Below, one piece after another: positions 34,788 to 47,251 of a stretch of 64,000 nt of DNA (the first letter of the stretch is position 1; each line of letters begins with the position of its first letter). The notes beneath the pieces were generated by a model that saw nothing but the letters and a program-made list of their open reading frames with translations, made no database searches and was not told the origin of the DNA. The stretch is from Alopecurus myosuroides (taxonomy: Eukaryota; Streptophyta; Magnoliopsida; Poales; Poaceae). Both the position numbers and the translations under genes were made by a program. Where the stretch lies: the NCBI GenBank assembly GCA_028641055.1, contig CM054060.1:62339371-62403370 (forward strand). Direction: 5' to 3'.

Positions 34788-36003
34788 CTTAATCGGCAAA
34801 ACTTGTATTTTTAAAAACATGTGGATGTAAAACTTTTTAGATGAAGTTATTTGATTATTTTTAGATATAATATGGTCTAATAATTTTAAAAAAAAATTAG
34901 TTCTCAAATTATTCAACATATTTTTGATATGTGCTTCACGAAAAAGCCATTTTTGGCACTGAGAAAATGAAAAATGATTTTTTTGTTCAAAGAAAAATAA
35001 AACTGTGTTCATTAACATTTTTCGTGGTTCCAGTATGCATGTTTGTGTAGAATATGAGCACATTTTTAAGAATCTATGACATGGATGTGGCCATAACATT
35101 TGCTATTTGGGCTGGAAGCCATATATCTTTGTAGATGATAGCTCATTTCTGTGAACAAATTTTCGCAATAATTGTCGTACTCCAAGTTTATTAATTTTAT
35201 GGAAACTAGGTCACAAATAATGAAGCGTTGCGAATCATTTCCGTTTTTTGAGTTTGTTTGAACTTGTTATGCCGGTTTGAAATCACGGCGAAAACGGGGG
35301 ACATGACCGTTCATAGCTAGGGGATGAATCTTGTGAAACTATTGGGGTATCTATGATGAAATAGATACTTGCGAACCTAAAAATATTTTTTTGCAAAAAA
35401 TATGAGCAAACCGCGAGGGACCTGTAGTTCAAATTTGACCCGCTTCCAACCGAATCGGAAGAAACTTGTCTTTTACAAAAAGGTGGATGTGAAGAATTTT
35501 AGAGGAAGGAATTATATTACTTTTAGATATAATATGGTCTAATAACTTAAAAAAACACTTCTCCAATTATTCAACATATTTTTGCAGGTGCTTCACACAA
35601 AAAAAAATATTTTTGGCACTAGGAAAATGAAAAATGATGTTTCTACTCAAAGAAAATAAAACTTTGTTCCTCAACATTGTTCGTATTTCAATATGCATGT
35701 TTGTGTAGAATATGGGAATTTTTTAACAAACTATGCCATGGATGTGGCCATGACATTCTTCATTAGGGATGGAAGTCCTGAATCTTCGTAGATGATACCT
35801 CACTTCTATGAACACTTATTTGCGATAATTTTAGTATTCCAAATTTATTATTCTTTATGGATACTAGGTCAAAAATAATGATAGGTGTGAAGGTTTTCCA
35901 TTTTTTGAATTTGTTTGAACCTTTTATGCCGGATTCAAATCGCATTGAAAACGGGGGACATGACTGCTCGTAGCTAGGGGATGAATCTTGCAAAACTATT
36001 TCT
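34788..36003. repeat. ~650-bp tandem repeat, right part of array
   Basis: Continues the unit broken at 26623: joining 'cgcttccaa' + cttaa + 'tcggcaaaacttg' restores the order seen uninterrupted at 35440-35470. One further full unit (about 35243-35894) and a partial unit (35895-36003) follow. The array then ends abruptly in unrelated DNA. Confidence 0.85.
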
Positions 36004-36361
36004 TAATCAGCTAGAAAAGCATTGCGGGAATGATTACATTGATAAGTAAGGTTCTTGGTGTCTTTACATTCTTCACAATATGATTCAACCGTGGCACATA
36101 GCTATATGGAGATTCTTGCCGTATGATTCAATAGGGTTTTCACTATCCTCTGTTTGGTAGCTAGGTTCCTTGTACTCCTCTATGTCTTTTCCTATATTTC
36201 AAGCATCAAAGTGAATGGCGTTTTCTCGAAAGACATGATTAGCAACTTTTATAAATTTTAGTTTAATATTTTTTTATATATAAACTAAAAAAAGTAAGAT
36301 AAATAACAACAAACGGAACGAACTATGTGTGACTGTAAAGTATTGACCAAGTGCTTATGCT
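36004..36361. other. Unassigned DNA between tandem array and gypsy LTR
   Basis: AT-rich, no gene or terminal repeat recognised. It may be internal sequence of a gypsy element (see the primer-site-like motif at 36362). Confidence 0.3.
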
Positions 36362-36378
36362 CCCCGGCAACAAAGCCA
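36362..36378 (-). promoter_or_regulatory. Primer-binding-site-like motif (tRNA-Asp type)
   Basis: The plus strand reads ccccggcaacaaagcca; the 3' end of plant tRNA-Asp is CCCCGGCAACGGCGCCA, so 14 of 17 positions agree. It lies at the left edge of the LTR-like region ending at 38549, where no primer site is expected if that region is a 3' LTR. Confidence 0.5.
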
Positions 36379-36382
36379 AGTT

Positions 36383-38549
36383 GATGAGTGTTATTCGCAG
36401 TGCTTATGTTGCATCAAATTCAGGGTTATTGCAGTACTTGCCATAGCTAATATTTTATATCATTTTTCCATGGAGAGTGTTAGGTTGGATTCCACTTACC
36501 CCCACAACTACTTTGTTATGTACACAAATATACGCGCAACATTCACGTACACAAGTATATTCGCAACAACGGTTCACAAGCAAACAATGCTGGAAATAGT
36601 CTACTTTATAAGTTGCTGAAATAACAGTAATAAAATAATAAAGCAAATTAAATTAAGTAAAATGATACGGGAAGTAAAATAATGAGAACGTAACAACGGG
36701 CGCTAAAGGAGAGTCTGAAATCACCACTAGTACACATGGTAAAGATTGGAAATCATATTTATCTTAAGTATATATTGTGTACTAGCGGAGTTCCGTAAAC
36801 TAGTGTGCCCTGAGGGCCTTGAGCCTACATATTACTCACAACCACTATTAGGCCAGATGATAAGCGATACGCCTACTGGCACTAGTAATTAAGGGTATCC
36901 CCATGAATGCGGTAGAGGTACTATGAATCTTTGTTAGTCCCTCATTAGAGGTCAACAAAGAGGAGGAGCAATTTTCTGTCATATCTACTCACTCTACACT
37001 CCGTATCACACCAACACTAATAACCTTTCATGACCCGTTGGCATATATTATGAGGTGCACATATCATATTAGCAGCCGAGTTGTCAATTCAGCCACACGT
37101 GAGAAGGACTTAACAAAAATATATTAGTAACAAAAGGTGGAAAAAATAGTTGATGGCGTGGTTATGAGATTATTCTCTTGCGTCCTCAACACACCTAATA
37201 CAATGGTGATCGTATATATGCACTGGTTCAGCAAAGAGATGATAAAATACGGCTAATATGGAGGGTACACCAAGGTATGGTAAATATGTAATAGATATGG
37301 CACCAAGGTCAGAAGCAGCAAAACTGAGAGCAAATGGTATATCAATGGTTAGAAACAATGCATAGGGATCATACTTTTGCTGATGGTAACTCTCAACAAT
37401 ATTAACATAATTAAACACATGATATTTTCTCTAACACTATGCATGATGGACGTTACTCGGAAATCGTTCCTAATGGATCAAATATGATGAGAATCGCATA
37501 GGGCCACACAAGTACACCTTAAAGTTCATGTTACACATCTACATACACAACAACTCTGTCACTTTGAGTATCCAAAGATAGTACTAACAAATACCACAAC
37601 CTATCTCTTGATAGTATATATCTGATACATCCGCAACACCCGCACTGTCACCTTGGCACTATAGAGATTATACTGAACACAAACATCAAGAAACCTCATG
37701 ATTCCATAATTCAATCCAACAAAATAAGAACAAGTTCATGATAAGTATCCCTCTAATCCATGATCCATAGAGTCACACACGGCACCCACACTGTCACCGT
37801 GGCACCGTGGGACAAAGGTGACTCTGGAAGATTATACTAGATAAACTCACTTGAGCAACATCATAATACATTACATAACAAAGAAGGATCATCATAGAAT
37901 TAAACTATAATAACATAGCTCGGGATCACATGGAGATCACACCATGGGAGAGAGAGAGATAACCACATGGTTATTAGCACGAGCTCTCAGCCCTACAGAG
38001 TGACTACTCCCGCATAATCGTGGGAGGCAGCAATGTCGATGAAGATGGCTCCGAGGGCAATTCCTCGTCCTGGCAGAATTCTAGGACGGAATCTTCTGTC
38101 CCTGAATTAGGGTTTTGGATGGTGGTGGAGCTCGGACGCTTTTATGGAAAAAAAATCCTCCGTATATCTTCCGTTTATTGGTCAAAGGCGTATTTATGGG
38201 CAAAGAGGCGACAGGAGGCGGTGCCCGAGGGCACGAGATGACCCCCGGGCACGGCCAGGGGGTTCTGCGCCTGTCACCCCTCTCGTGGCTGTGGGTCTCC
38301 TCTCTGGGTGTCCTTGTGGCTCCGGGAGTCTTCCGGTGAATAAAATTCATGGTAAATTTTCAGGTCATTCCGAGCACTTCCATTTTTGGAACTTTTCTGT
38401 AATAGAAGACGAAATAAATAGAAACTAGCACTGGGCACTGGATTAATAGGTTATTCCGGTAAATGGTAGAAAATATAGGAAAACATGGGAAACATGTAGA
38501 AAACAAAGCATGGAGCATAAAAAATTATAGATATATTTGAGACGTATCA
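36383..38549 (-). repeat. gypsy LTR (Sabrina/WHAM-like), 3' LTR
   Basis: The minus strand starts TGATACGTCTC at 38549, a terminus typical of a major Triticeae gypsy group, preceded at 38550-38565 by the purine-rich GCTTGGGGGTGC. The promoter part is GC-rich with a TATA-like 'cataaatacgcc' near 38190. 37085-37215 is about 80% identical to 42121-42248. The left limit at 36383 is tentative because the two LTRs cannot be aligned there. Confidence 0.65.
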
Positions 38550-41500
38550 GCACCCCCAAGCTTTAACTCCTGCCACTTCTCGAGTAGGTAAGTGATAACA
38601 AAAATAATTTTTTAGGTGACAGGATTCCAACACAAACTTGATCAATCATTATGTAAAAGCATTGTAAGCCGAGATCTAAAAACTTTAACAAAGTCATGAT
38701 ACATGTTATTTGAAAAATGAAAAGCTAGCAACTATGTTGCAACATGAAAAGTAACACTAATAATTGACGGTAAGGAATAATTAATTGAAAGTGATCCGTT
38801 TGTTCTATCATAATAAAAGAATGGTAAACTGTTATCTCGCTTGTCTGTCGTGGAATAGCAAAATATAAATTCTAGGACATATCCAAAGTTCAAGTGGTGA
38901 CTAAATACAAATAGTTTTAGAACAAGCAATACCATAATCATATTCCAATCAATAATAAATTTTGGGACTAACACATTATACTCAGAATGATAACTATGCT
39001 CTCCTAATTGGTGCATAAATTAAGAAGGTGAATACTCATCCTATATCTAAAATAACGGCCCTTTGCAGAGGGAAGAAGGGATCACTCATGTGCCAGAGAT
39101 ATTCATTTTATAAAACAGAGCATATTGAGAATATAATTTTGAGAGAGGTGTATGTTTATGTCAACGAACGATAATAGATGTTCTATTATCTTTTCATCTC
39201 AAATGGATTCTAAGAGATGCTCCCATAGAGGAACGATAAAAATCCTCTTCTCCTTTGTTTACACAAGCTATGTTTGAACTGATTTCTCACGAACAAATTG
39301 GGAGGAGATTATATGTTATTGTTGTAATTTCTCTTTTGTGGGCTGGCACCTGTTTGCTAGCTCTTTTTGCAGTATTAGGGACAAGCACATTATGCATGAA
39401 AGTCAATAAGTGAAGCCATCCAACATAGAGAAATTATAAAGCATTTAATTTTTCATCATGGGTTAAAATAGGAACACAAAACAAGGTTTAATAATTTGAA
39501 GGTTTTAAAATTAGCACATGAGAAATTTACTTATAATGGACGGGAAATACCATGTATAGGTAGGTATAGTGGACACAATGGAATAGCTTTGGTTTAAGGG
39601 ATTTGGATGCACGAGTTGAGCTCATACTCAGTACAGGTGAAGGATAGCAAGAGATCCGGAGCGACCACCTAACAGAGTAAGAACGGCCATAACCATGCAT
39701 AATGACAAGACATCATTGATCAAAGCATAAAGTGATATTAAAATATAAAAAATAAATGATCATCAAGGCTAAATGTGACTTTGTTTATAGTCATAACATG
39801 GTGTGAGCATGCGCCAAGTCGATCCAAATAAATCTTCAAATGAGGGTACCATGATAATATGCCGCATTATGATAAAAAACACATGATTTAATTTCAATAA
39901 CACATTAAGAATTATCAGTATTTTAAGAATAGTCATGATGCATTATAAATTACTAAGCACACAATTAAAATAACATCTAACATGACATGCCAAAGCCTAG
40001 CCATAGTCTAAACAACCTTCCTTTGCACCACTATAGGCATCAAATATTTTTCTCCCAACCAAGACCAATAAACTTATTTGAAACAACTAAATTAACAATT
40101 ATTAAATAAAGACAAGATATATAATAATATATAAATTAAGCAACCTAACAAGCTTTGGAAAAAATATTCAAGGAAAACAAGACTGAAAAACGACAGTAGC
40201 AAAAACTGAACACTCACAAAGCATTAAGAGCGAAAACTAGAGTGTTTTAAACTATATAATGAAGTTTTTTTTATCTCCAATAAAGAATGCTAGGATCAAA
40301 CCATTTATTACCAGCAAGCAAACACAAAACTAAAAGCAAAATAAAATGACGCTCCAAGAATAACACATAGTATGTGAAGCCATAAAAATATAGTGTCTTG
40401 AAAGGTGATCTGATAATTTTGTTGATGAAAAAGGGGATGCCTTGGGAATCTCCAAGTATTGATTCTTGCACTTCTTGGATATTTATTGGGGGTACATTGG
40501 GCATCCCCAAGCTTGAGCTTTTTGTCCATTCTTGATCTTCTCATATCATCCTCCTCTCCTAAAACTTGAAAACTACCTTCATACAAAACTTCTCATAATG
40601 TTCATTAGCGGGGTTAGTGCGTGAAATAGGTAAATCCACTTGGTTCGATGTGACACAATGAATACACTCGGTTTAAACATTGACTATTTTCACTAGAGAA
40701 CACCAAAATAAAAAGATTAAGAGGCAAATGCAAAGAAAGGCGAAAATATGTCAAAACAGAACCGATTATAAAGATGTTTTTTAGGCACTTTCGTGGCTCA
40801 AATAAGAAAATTTTCGACTAATTAAAGTTAGATAACAACCTGGGGCACGTGCCCATTCATTTTCATATTTTCTTGCACTCGGGCTGAGATATACGAACAT
40901 TTTGGGGAAGCACAAAAATCTGGAAAAAAAACAACAACTTACACTTTCTTTCAAAAGAGGAAATTCTTGGTACACAAACAAAACAAAAGGGATAAGGAGC
41001 AGTTTCTACAGAGGTAAAAAATTCCAAGACTCGAAGAAAATAAAACAAAATAGAAATAAAACATAAATAAAACAAGATAAAACAAAGTGGGTTGCCTCCA
41101 GCAAGCGCTTTTCTTCAACACCTTTTAGATAGGCAAAGTAATAATTTAAAGATGCTCACATAAGAATAAGAATTGAAGAACAATAAGAGAGAATTAGTAA
41201 TTTTATATAAAGAACAATTAAGTCTAACTCATTTCCAATGCAAAGGATTTTTTGAAGAAAACAAATAAATGAATCACAAAACAACTAGCATAGGAAAAGA
41301 AAACAAATGTAAGTTCAGAAATTTCAACACAAAGAGGGGAAAATTAATATTATCGAAATACATATAACCATGTTTTCCTCTTTCATACTAACTTTCAGTA
41401 GTATCATGAATAAAATCAACTCACATAAAGCATCCTTATCATGATCGACATGCATAAAATAATTATTACTCTCCACATAAGCATAGTAATTATCATTAGT

Positions 41501-42012
41501 AGTAGTGTAAGAAAATTCAATAAAGTAGGAATCATTGTAATCGTCATAAATAGGAGGCATATCATAATAAAAGTAAATTTTCTCCTCAATTGTAGGTGGA
41601 CTAAAAATATCAGATTCATCATTGTCATCATCATATATGGGAGGCATAGTATCATCAAAATAAAGTTTCTTCTCCAAGCTTATGGGACTAGTAATATCAT
41701 GCTCATCAAAAACGACTTACCCAAGTTTAAAGTTTTCCATAAAATTAGAAATAATGGTGTTCAAAGAATTCAGACTAATAACATTGCCACCATCAAGCAA
41801 GTAAAGTTCCATATGTTTTTAAATTTTCTTTTCAAACACTTCATGTCCTAGTTTTAGATAAATATTATAAAGATCTCTCATATTTTTCTTGTTTTCCATT
41901 AAGACTAACTAGTAAAATAAAATAAAGAAGCAAGTAAAAACAAAGAGCGTATTTCCCAAGTGAACTTATAGGTAAAGCTATGCTCCCTGGAAATGGCACC
42001 AGAAAATAGTCT
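38550..42012 (-). mobile_element. gypsy internal region, non-coding
   Basis: Lies between the purine tract (38550-38565) and a tRNA-Asp primer site (41985-42001, TGGTGCCATTTCCAGGG on the minus strand). At about 3.4 kb it is too short for gag-pol and no protease, RT or integrase motif is visible. A second purine-rich block, aagcttggggatgccc, occurs at 40500-40515, and a 'gcgcttgctggaggcaac' block at 41087-41110. A minus-strand frame at 41677-41324 repeats PPIYDD-type acidic motifs. It is either a non-autonomous derivative or a copy with internal deletions. Confidence 0.65.
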
Positions 42013-42248
42013 TGATAAACCACAAGTGTAGGGGATCGCAACAGTCTTCAAGGTTAAGTGTAAGGCAATTTATTGATTTGACCAAGACGGTCCAAAGAAG
42101 TCCTTTTAGCCTTATCAGATGACTTGTCAATTTATCCACACCAGAGAAGCACTTAACAAAATATAGTACTAACAGAAGGTGGAAGAATATAATTGGTGTC
42201 ATGGTGATGGGATGATTCTCTTGCGTCCTCAACACACTTAATACAATG
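42013..42248 (-). repeat. gypsy 5' LTR, truncated
   Basis: On the plus strand starts TGATAAACCACAAGTG at 42013, 11 bp from the primer site. It aligns with 37085-37215 of the other LTR and stops at 42248, where the LTR of the next copia element begins. Confidence 0.7.
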
Positions 42249-43627
42249 TGAAGGGGTTTCGTAGATTTTTTTTCCAAACAACAATAACTGAAACTAGCCA
42301 GAATCTATTACTATGCAGATATAGAGTAACAGAGGAAGAACGGAATCCATAACCTTGAAGACCGAAATCTAGGATTACCCTCCCACACAAGGGTTGTCGA
42401 TGAAGATGGTGAAGCACCGCGACTCGTGCCCCAAGTGTTGCACCTTGTGGGATTACACAGATACGGTGTAGACTATGACTCCTGGTCTCCGTTCCAGCAA
42501 AGGTAGCAAAAGTAGAGAGATGGACCAAAAACTAATAGCATGGCCGTGTGCTTATAGTAGAGAATTCTCAACTCCTAGCACAACTCCAAAGGGAACCACG
42601 TTTGAAGAAGAGAGAAAAGAGAGAGATGGATTGATGGGAAAAGGGGAGGGGGTCTCCCTTTATATAGTGGGAGGAGGGGAGCCAACCTCCTTGCCTCCCC
42701 CATGTGGGACTAAACCCTCCTGAGGGTGCGGCCAAGGGAGGGGCAGCCGCAACCCTCATGGCCCCCCTTTGGTCTCCCTCCTTTCCTCCATTTTCCCTTA
42801 ATGGGCCTCTTTTGCCTCGAAGGCCCATTAGTTGAATAGATGCATTTAAAAATGAAATAAAATAATATTTAATTATTAATTACACCACTTAATAATAAAT
42901 ACACATTACTTATTTGCTTCGAGTCCCAAAACCCTTTCCGACACCCTATGATCACCATCGGGCATTTCTCCCTTATCCCGATACACCTTCGGAACTCTCC
43001 GATCTCCATCAGATAAATACTAGAACGATTTTGGCACTCTTTATTATTCTCTTTGGTACTAAGATCACTCTTAAACATTGTCTACCCTTAAGTGTGACAC
43101 CCTGCGATTCGGGACTACTCCATACATGGACGAGACACCTCTCCGACCAATGACCAATAGCGGGATCTGGACATTCATAATGGCCCCTATGCATCCATCA
43201 ATATTTTGCATCGCTTGAAACTTAAACATCAAGTCCCATGCCCCTTGCCTTAGTGATACTCTATTTCTCCGAGACTTGATCGTCCGGTATCTCATACCCC
43301 GTTCAGTCTCGTTACCGACATAACAATTTTACTCATTTCCGTGTCGTTGCATCTCCGTGACCTAGTCACATGCTTGCAAGATAATTGATACAACTCCACC
43401 GAGTGGGCCTAGAAGTATCTATCTGTCATTGGGATAGGCAAGTCTCGCTCTTGATGGCACGCCTCAACTAGTATAACTAGAGGATACTAGGGACCTGGTT
43501 TGTTTACATACCACACGTCCATTAATTTTTCCATTCAATACAGTTATAGGTACAAAACATTATGAACAAATGGGTTATGAATAATAAAATCACTTTATTA
43601 AATTGCCTCCAGGGCATAACTCCTTCA
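42249..43627 (-). repeat. 3' LTR of truncated copia element (1379 bp)
   Basis: Termini TGAAGGGGTTTC on the plus strand at 42249 and ...AACTCCTTCA at 43627. A TATA-like 'tttatatagtg' at 42658-42668 lies on the strand complementary to the element. Followed by 'gtctcccacttgcacta', the same purine-primer complement as in the element at 26.6-34.8 kb, so the two belong to related lineages. Confidence 0.85.
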
Positions 43628-45061
43628 GTCTCCCACTTGCACTAGATTACAATTTAATCAAATTGCACCAGGTAATTTTCTAACACCGATGGCATCTCGA
43701 TGTTTCTCATGCTTTTCCTGTAGAAGACTCTTTGTCAACGGATTTGCCGCATTCAGGTCCGTGTGTATCTTGCCAATCTTTATATCACCATTCTTCTGAT
43801 AATCCCTTATCACATGGTAACGTTGGAGTATATGCTTGGATGTGGAGTGAGATCTTGGTTCCTTTGCGTTAGAAATTGCACCTGGGTTGTCGCAGTAGAT
43901 GTTCACAGGGTCTTGCGCGCATGGAAACACCCCAAGATCTATGAGGAATTTCCTCATCTAGACAGTTTCATTCTCCGCATCATTAGCGACGATGTAATTC
44001 GACTCTATTGTAGATTGAGCCACCACGGGTTGCTTCCCGCTTCTCCATCTCACAGTGCCATCATTCACCACAAACACATAGCCCGTCTGCAACTTCGAGT
44101 CATCTAGATTCGTGTAGAAGCTTGCATCAACATAACCTGTTACGTTAAGCTCATATGTACATCCTCCATAGACAAGAAATAAATCCTTGGTTCTCTTAAG
44201 ATACTTAAGGATGTTTTTAACTGATTTCTAGTGCCCTTCTCCAGGATCACTCTAGTATCTGCTTGTCAAACTGACAGCATGTGATACATCCGGTCTATGA
44301 CATAACATGGAATACATGATCGAGCCTATGGCTGAAGCATAGGGGATATCTGACATCCTATCTCTTTCCTTTGCCATGGACATTGAGTCTCACTCAACGC
44401 TGTCCTGATACCATTGGCAAGAAACCTTTCTTAGCATCATCCATGTTGAATTTATTCACAATCTTATCAAGGTATGTACTTTGACTCAATGCTATTAGGC
44501 GTGTGGATCTATCACGATAGATCTTAATGCCTAATACATAAGCAGCTTCTCCCAAGTAATTCATTGAAAATTTATTATTCAAATACTCCTTCACGCCGTC
44601 CACAAATTTTACATCATCCCCAACTAGTAATATGTCATACACATATAATACTAGGAAATCAACTGAGCTCTCACTCATCTTTTTTTAAATGCAGGTCTCT
44701 TCTATATTTTGGACATGTCCAAAAGGTTTGATAACCCCATCAAAACAAAGATTCCAGCTCCGATATGCTTGCTTCAGTCCACAAATGGAACGGTGAAGTT
44801 TGCATACTTTATCAGCATCATTTGGATCGAAAAAACCTTCCGGTTGCATCATATACAACACTTCCTCAATGTTTCCATTTAGGAACGCCGTTTTGACATC
44901 CATCTGCCATATCTCATAATCAAAATAGATAGCAATTGCTAATAAAATATGAATAGACTTGAGCATTGCTACTGGTGAAAAAGTTTTATCGTAGTCAATT
45001 CCCTTAACCTGTAAAAAATCCTTTGTGAAAAGTCGAGATTTATAGACAGTTACATTACCAT

Positions 45062-45245
45062 CAGCGGAGGAGCTTGCCAAGGTATCCTGGGGGGGGGGGG
45101 GTTGCAATAGATGGATTCTGGGGGAGGGGGGAAATACACAAAACTTGATAAGTTAACATGTCCCCAATTTTTTTCCTTCGTACTTGTGTTAATCTTAAGG
45201 GGCCGGGGGGGTGCCCCCTCTGAAGTACACTAAGCTCCGCCTATG
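45062..45245. mobile_element. hAT-type MITE (184 bp) in copia RT
   Basis: The octamer attaccat occurs on both sides (45054-45061 and 45246-45253). The ends CAGCGGAGGAGCTT and, inverted, CATAGGCGGAGCTT match at 11 of 14. An 8-bp target copy with CA-starting ends fits hAT. The interior contains G runs of 13 and 7 and no coding sequence. Confidence 0.8.
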
Positions 45246-46677
45246 ATTACCATCAGCATCGGTCTTTTCTTAAATATTCACTTATTCTCGATGGCCTTGC
45301 GGTCTTCGGGAAGATCCACCAAAGTCGATACTTTGTTATCATACATGGATTGGATTCGGATTTCATTGATCCAAGACATTTTTTGGAGTCTGTTTCTTAC
45401 ACTACTGCTTTGTAGGTTACATGTTCGTCTAGGTCATTCAGCATGACCATGCCAACATCATCTCCATACCAATCAGGCGTGTTATGCTCTCTCAGAGACC
45501 TACGAGCTATGATAGCTGACTCGATATCTGCTCCATTAGTGGAGGACGCTTCCGGAACAACTTTCGGTGTGCTCCTTTGAATTTCAAGTTCAGGGTCAAT
45601 GATCTCGTTGAGTTATATATTTCTCCCACATACTCCTTCAGTGAGAAACTATTTCTCAAGGAAAGAACCATTTTTGGCAATAAATGTTTTGCCTTTGGCC
45701 TTATATATTGTAGAAGGTATATCCAATAGTGTCCTTTGGATATCCTACAAAAGTGCATTTTTTCCGCTTTTGGCTCGAGTTTGTCAGGCTGCAGTTTGTT
45801 AACGTAAGCCTCGCAGCCCCAAACCTTTAGAAACGACAACTTTGGCTTCTTGCCACGCAATATCTCATATGGTGTTGTCTCCAAGGATTTGGATGATGCC
45901 CTATTTAAAATGAATGCAGCTATTTCTAACGCATAACCCCAAAATGATACAGGCAAGTCAGTGAGAGACATCATATATCGCACACTATCCAGCAAAGTCC
46001 TATTACGTCGCTCTGAGACACCATTGTGTTGTAGTGTTCCAGCCGGCGTTAGTTGTGGTACAATACCACAAGACTTCAAATGAGTGCCAAACTCAAAACT
46101 CAAATACTCACCACCTCGATCAGATCGAAGGTGTTCGTTTTTCTTGTTTAGTTGATTTTCCACTTCACTCTGAGACTCCTTGAATTTCTCAAACGTTTCA
46201 CACTTGAACTTCATCAAGTAGATATACTCGTACCTACTCAAATCATCGGTGAAGGTAACAAAATAACGATAACAATTACGGGTCGAAACGCTCATTGATC
46301 CACAAACATCGGTATGAATGATTCCCAATAAGTCTTACGCCCGCTCCATAACATCCCAGAACGGGTCCTAGTCATTTTGCCCATCAGACATTGTTCGCAT
46401 GTGTCAAGAGAATAAACTTCTAATGACTCTAAAATTCCATCAACACGGAGTTTCTTCATGAGTTTTATTCCAATATGACCAGTACGGCAATGCCATAGAG
46501 TCATGGAATTATCATCACTAAGTTTCAATCTCTTGGCATATATACTATGGATGTGAGTACCATTGTCGATATTTAACAAGAATAAACCATTGCACTCCGG
46601 TGCATGAACATAGAAGATATCGTTCATAGAAATAGTACAACCATTTGATACTCATTTCAATGAATAATTGTCTCGTA

Positions 46678-46780
46678 CTCCCTCCGTTCCATATTAGATG
46701 ACTCTCAACTAGATGTATCTAGTACTAAAATATGTCTAGATACATCTATATGAGAGTCATCTAATATGGAACGGAGGGAG
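46678..46780. mobile_element. Stowaway MITE (103 bp) in copia element
   Basis: Ends CTCCCTCCGTTCC and GGAACGGAGGGAG, TA on both sides (46676-46677, 46781-46782), near-perfect foldback. It interrupts the copia protease/gag-pre-integrase coding sequence, whose reading continues on each side. Confidence 0.95.
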
Positions 46781-46870
46781 TAACAAGCAAGACCCTCTGA
46801 TAATGTTCGTAGACAACACGGGCACATAATAACATTTATTCAAGGGATATTTAATTATGTGCCCCTGATT

Positions 46871-47251
46871 CCTTAGTCTTGCTCGTCCGTCCCAATACTC
46901 TAAAACATTTCTCACTTTTCCCCATTCTCTTAGCTGAAACTCTTGCAAAAGTTGAAAACTGGCATTTTCCGTCCAGTCAACGCATTGACCGTCAACTTCT
47001 AAGTTTGTGCTGACGAGTGGGGCCAGGTTCTCCTTTGACTGTTGCATGCCTAGTGGGACCGCAAGGAGACACGTAAGCGAGATTGTCCGAAGCTGAAAGC
47101 CTGAAACAGATCGACACCGCCGCATCGCGCAACCTTGCCCCCTCTTCCGCCGCCACATCCGCTCTGCCGCCGTTGTGCCGCGTTCGCCGCCGCCCCATCC
47201 CCTTCGCCGCGTTCTCCGGCTCATCTACTCCACCTCACCATCTCTAAAGCC
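46871..47251. promoter_or_regulatory. Upstream region of MULE transposase gene
   Basis: GC-rich from 47085 to 47240 with many gccgcc repeats, typical of a grass 5' leader. The left terminal inverted repeat of the Mutator-like element should lie here or just left of it, but I could not match one to the right side. Confidence 0.35.

Larger units (their letters stand above)
42249..46870 (-). mobile_element. Ty1-copia retrotransposon, 5'-truncated
   Basis: One LTR (42249-43627, TGAAGG...CCTTCA) is followed by a purine tract and then RNase H, RT, integrase and the end of protease read on the minus strand. Sequence recognisable as copia stops near 46870, inside the protease/gag-pre-integrase region; gag, primer site and the second LTR are missing. 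It carries a 184-bp hAT-type MITE in RT and a Stowaway MITE near its broken end. It abuts the gypsy LTR fragment on the left and the MULE gene region on the right. Confidence 0.85.
43658..46870 (-). pseudogene. pol: copia pol remnant (integrase, RT, RNase H)
   Basis: Read 46870 to 43658. The protease end KCYYVPVLSTNIIRGSCLL is followed, after the Stowaway MITE, by SMNDIFYVHAPECNG and the gag-pre-integrase zinc motif LWHCRTGHIG...CEQC. Integrase 46328-45507 keeps HTDVCGSM, the D of FTDDLSRY, LRSDRGGEY and HNGVSERRNRT. RT is cut by a 184-bp insertion near 45150; after it come GIDYDKTFSPVA, MDVKTAFLNG, ICGLKQAYRSW and VLYVYDILLVGDD, where the catalytic YxDD has become YVYD. RNase H ends with HILQRYHVIRDY and NPLTKSL. 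Several frame changes and stops. Not functional. Confidence 0.88.

Noticed and set aside
41324..41677. 117-codon minus frame with PPIYDD repeats as an independent gene
   Set aside because: It lies inside the gypsy interior and has the acidic repeat style of that family; treated as part of the element.
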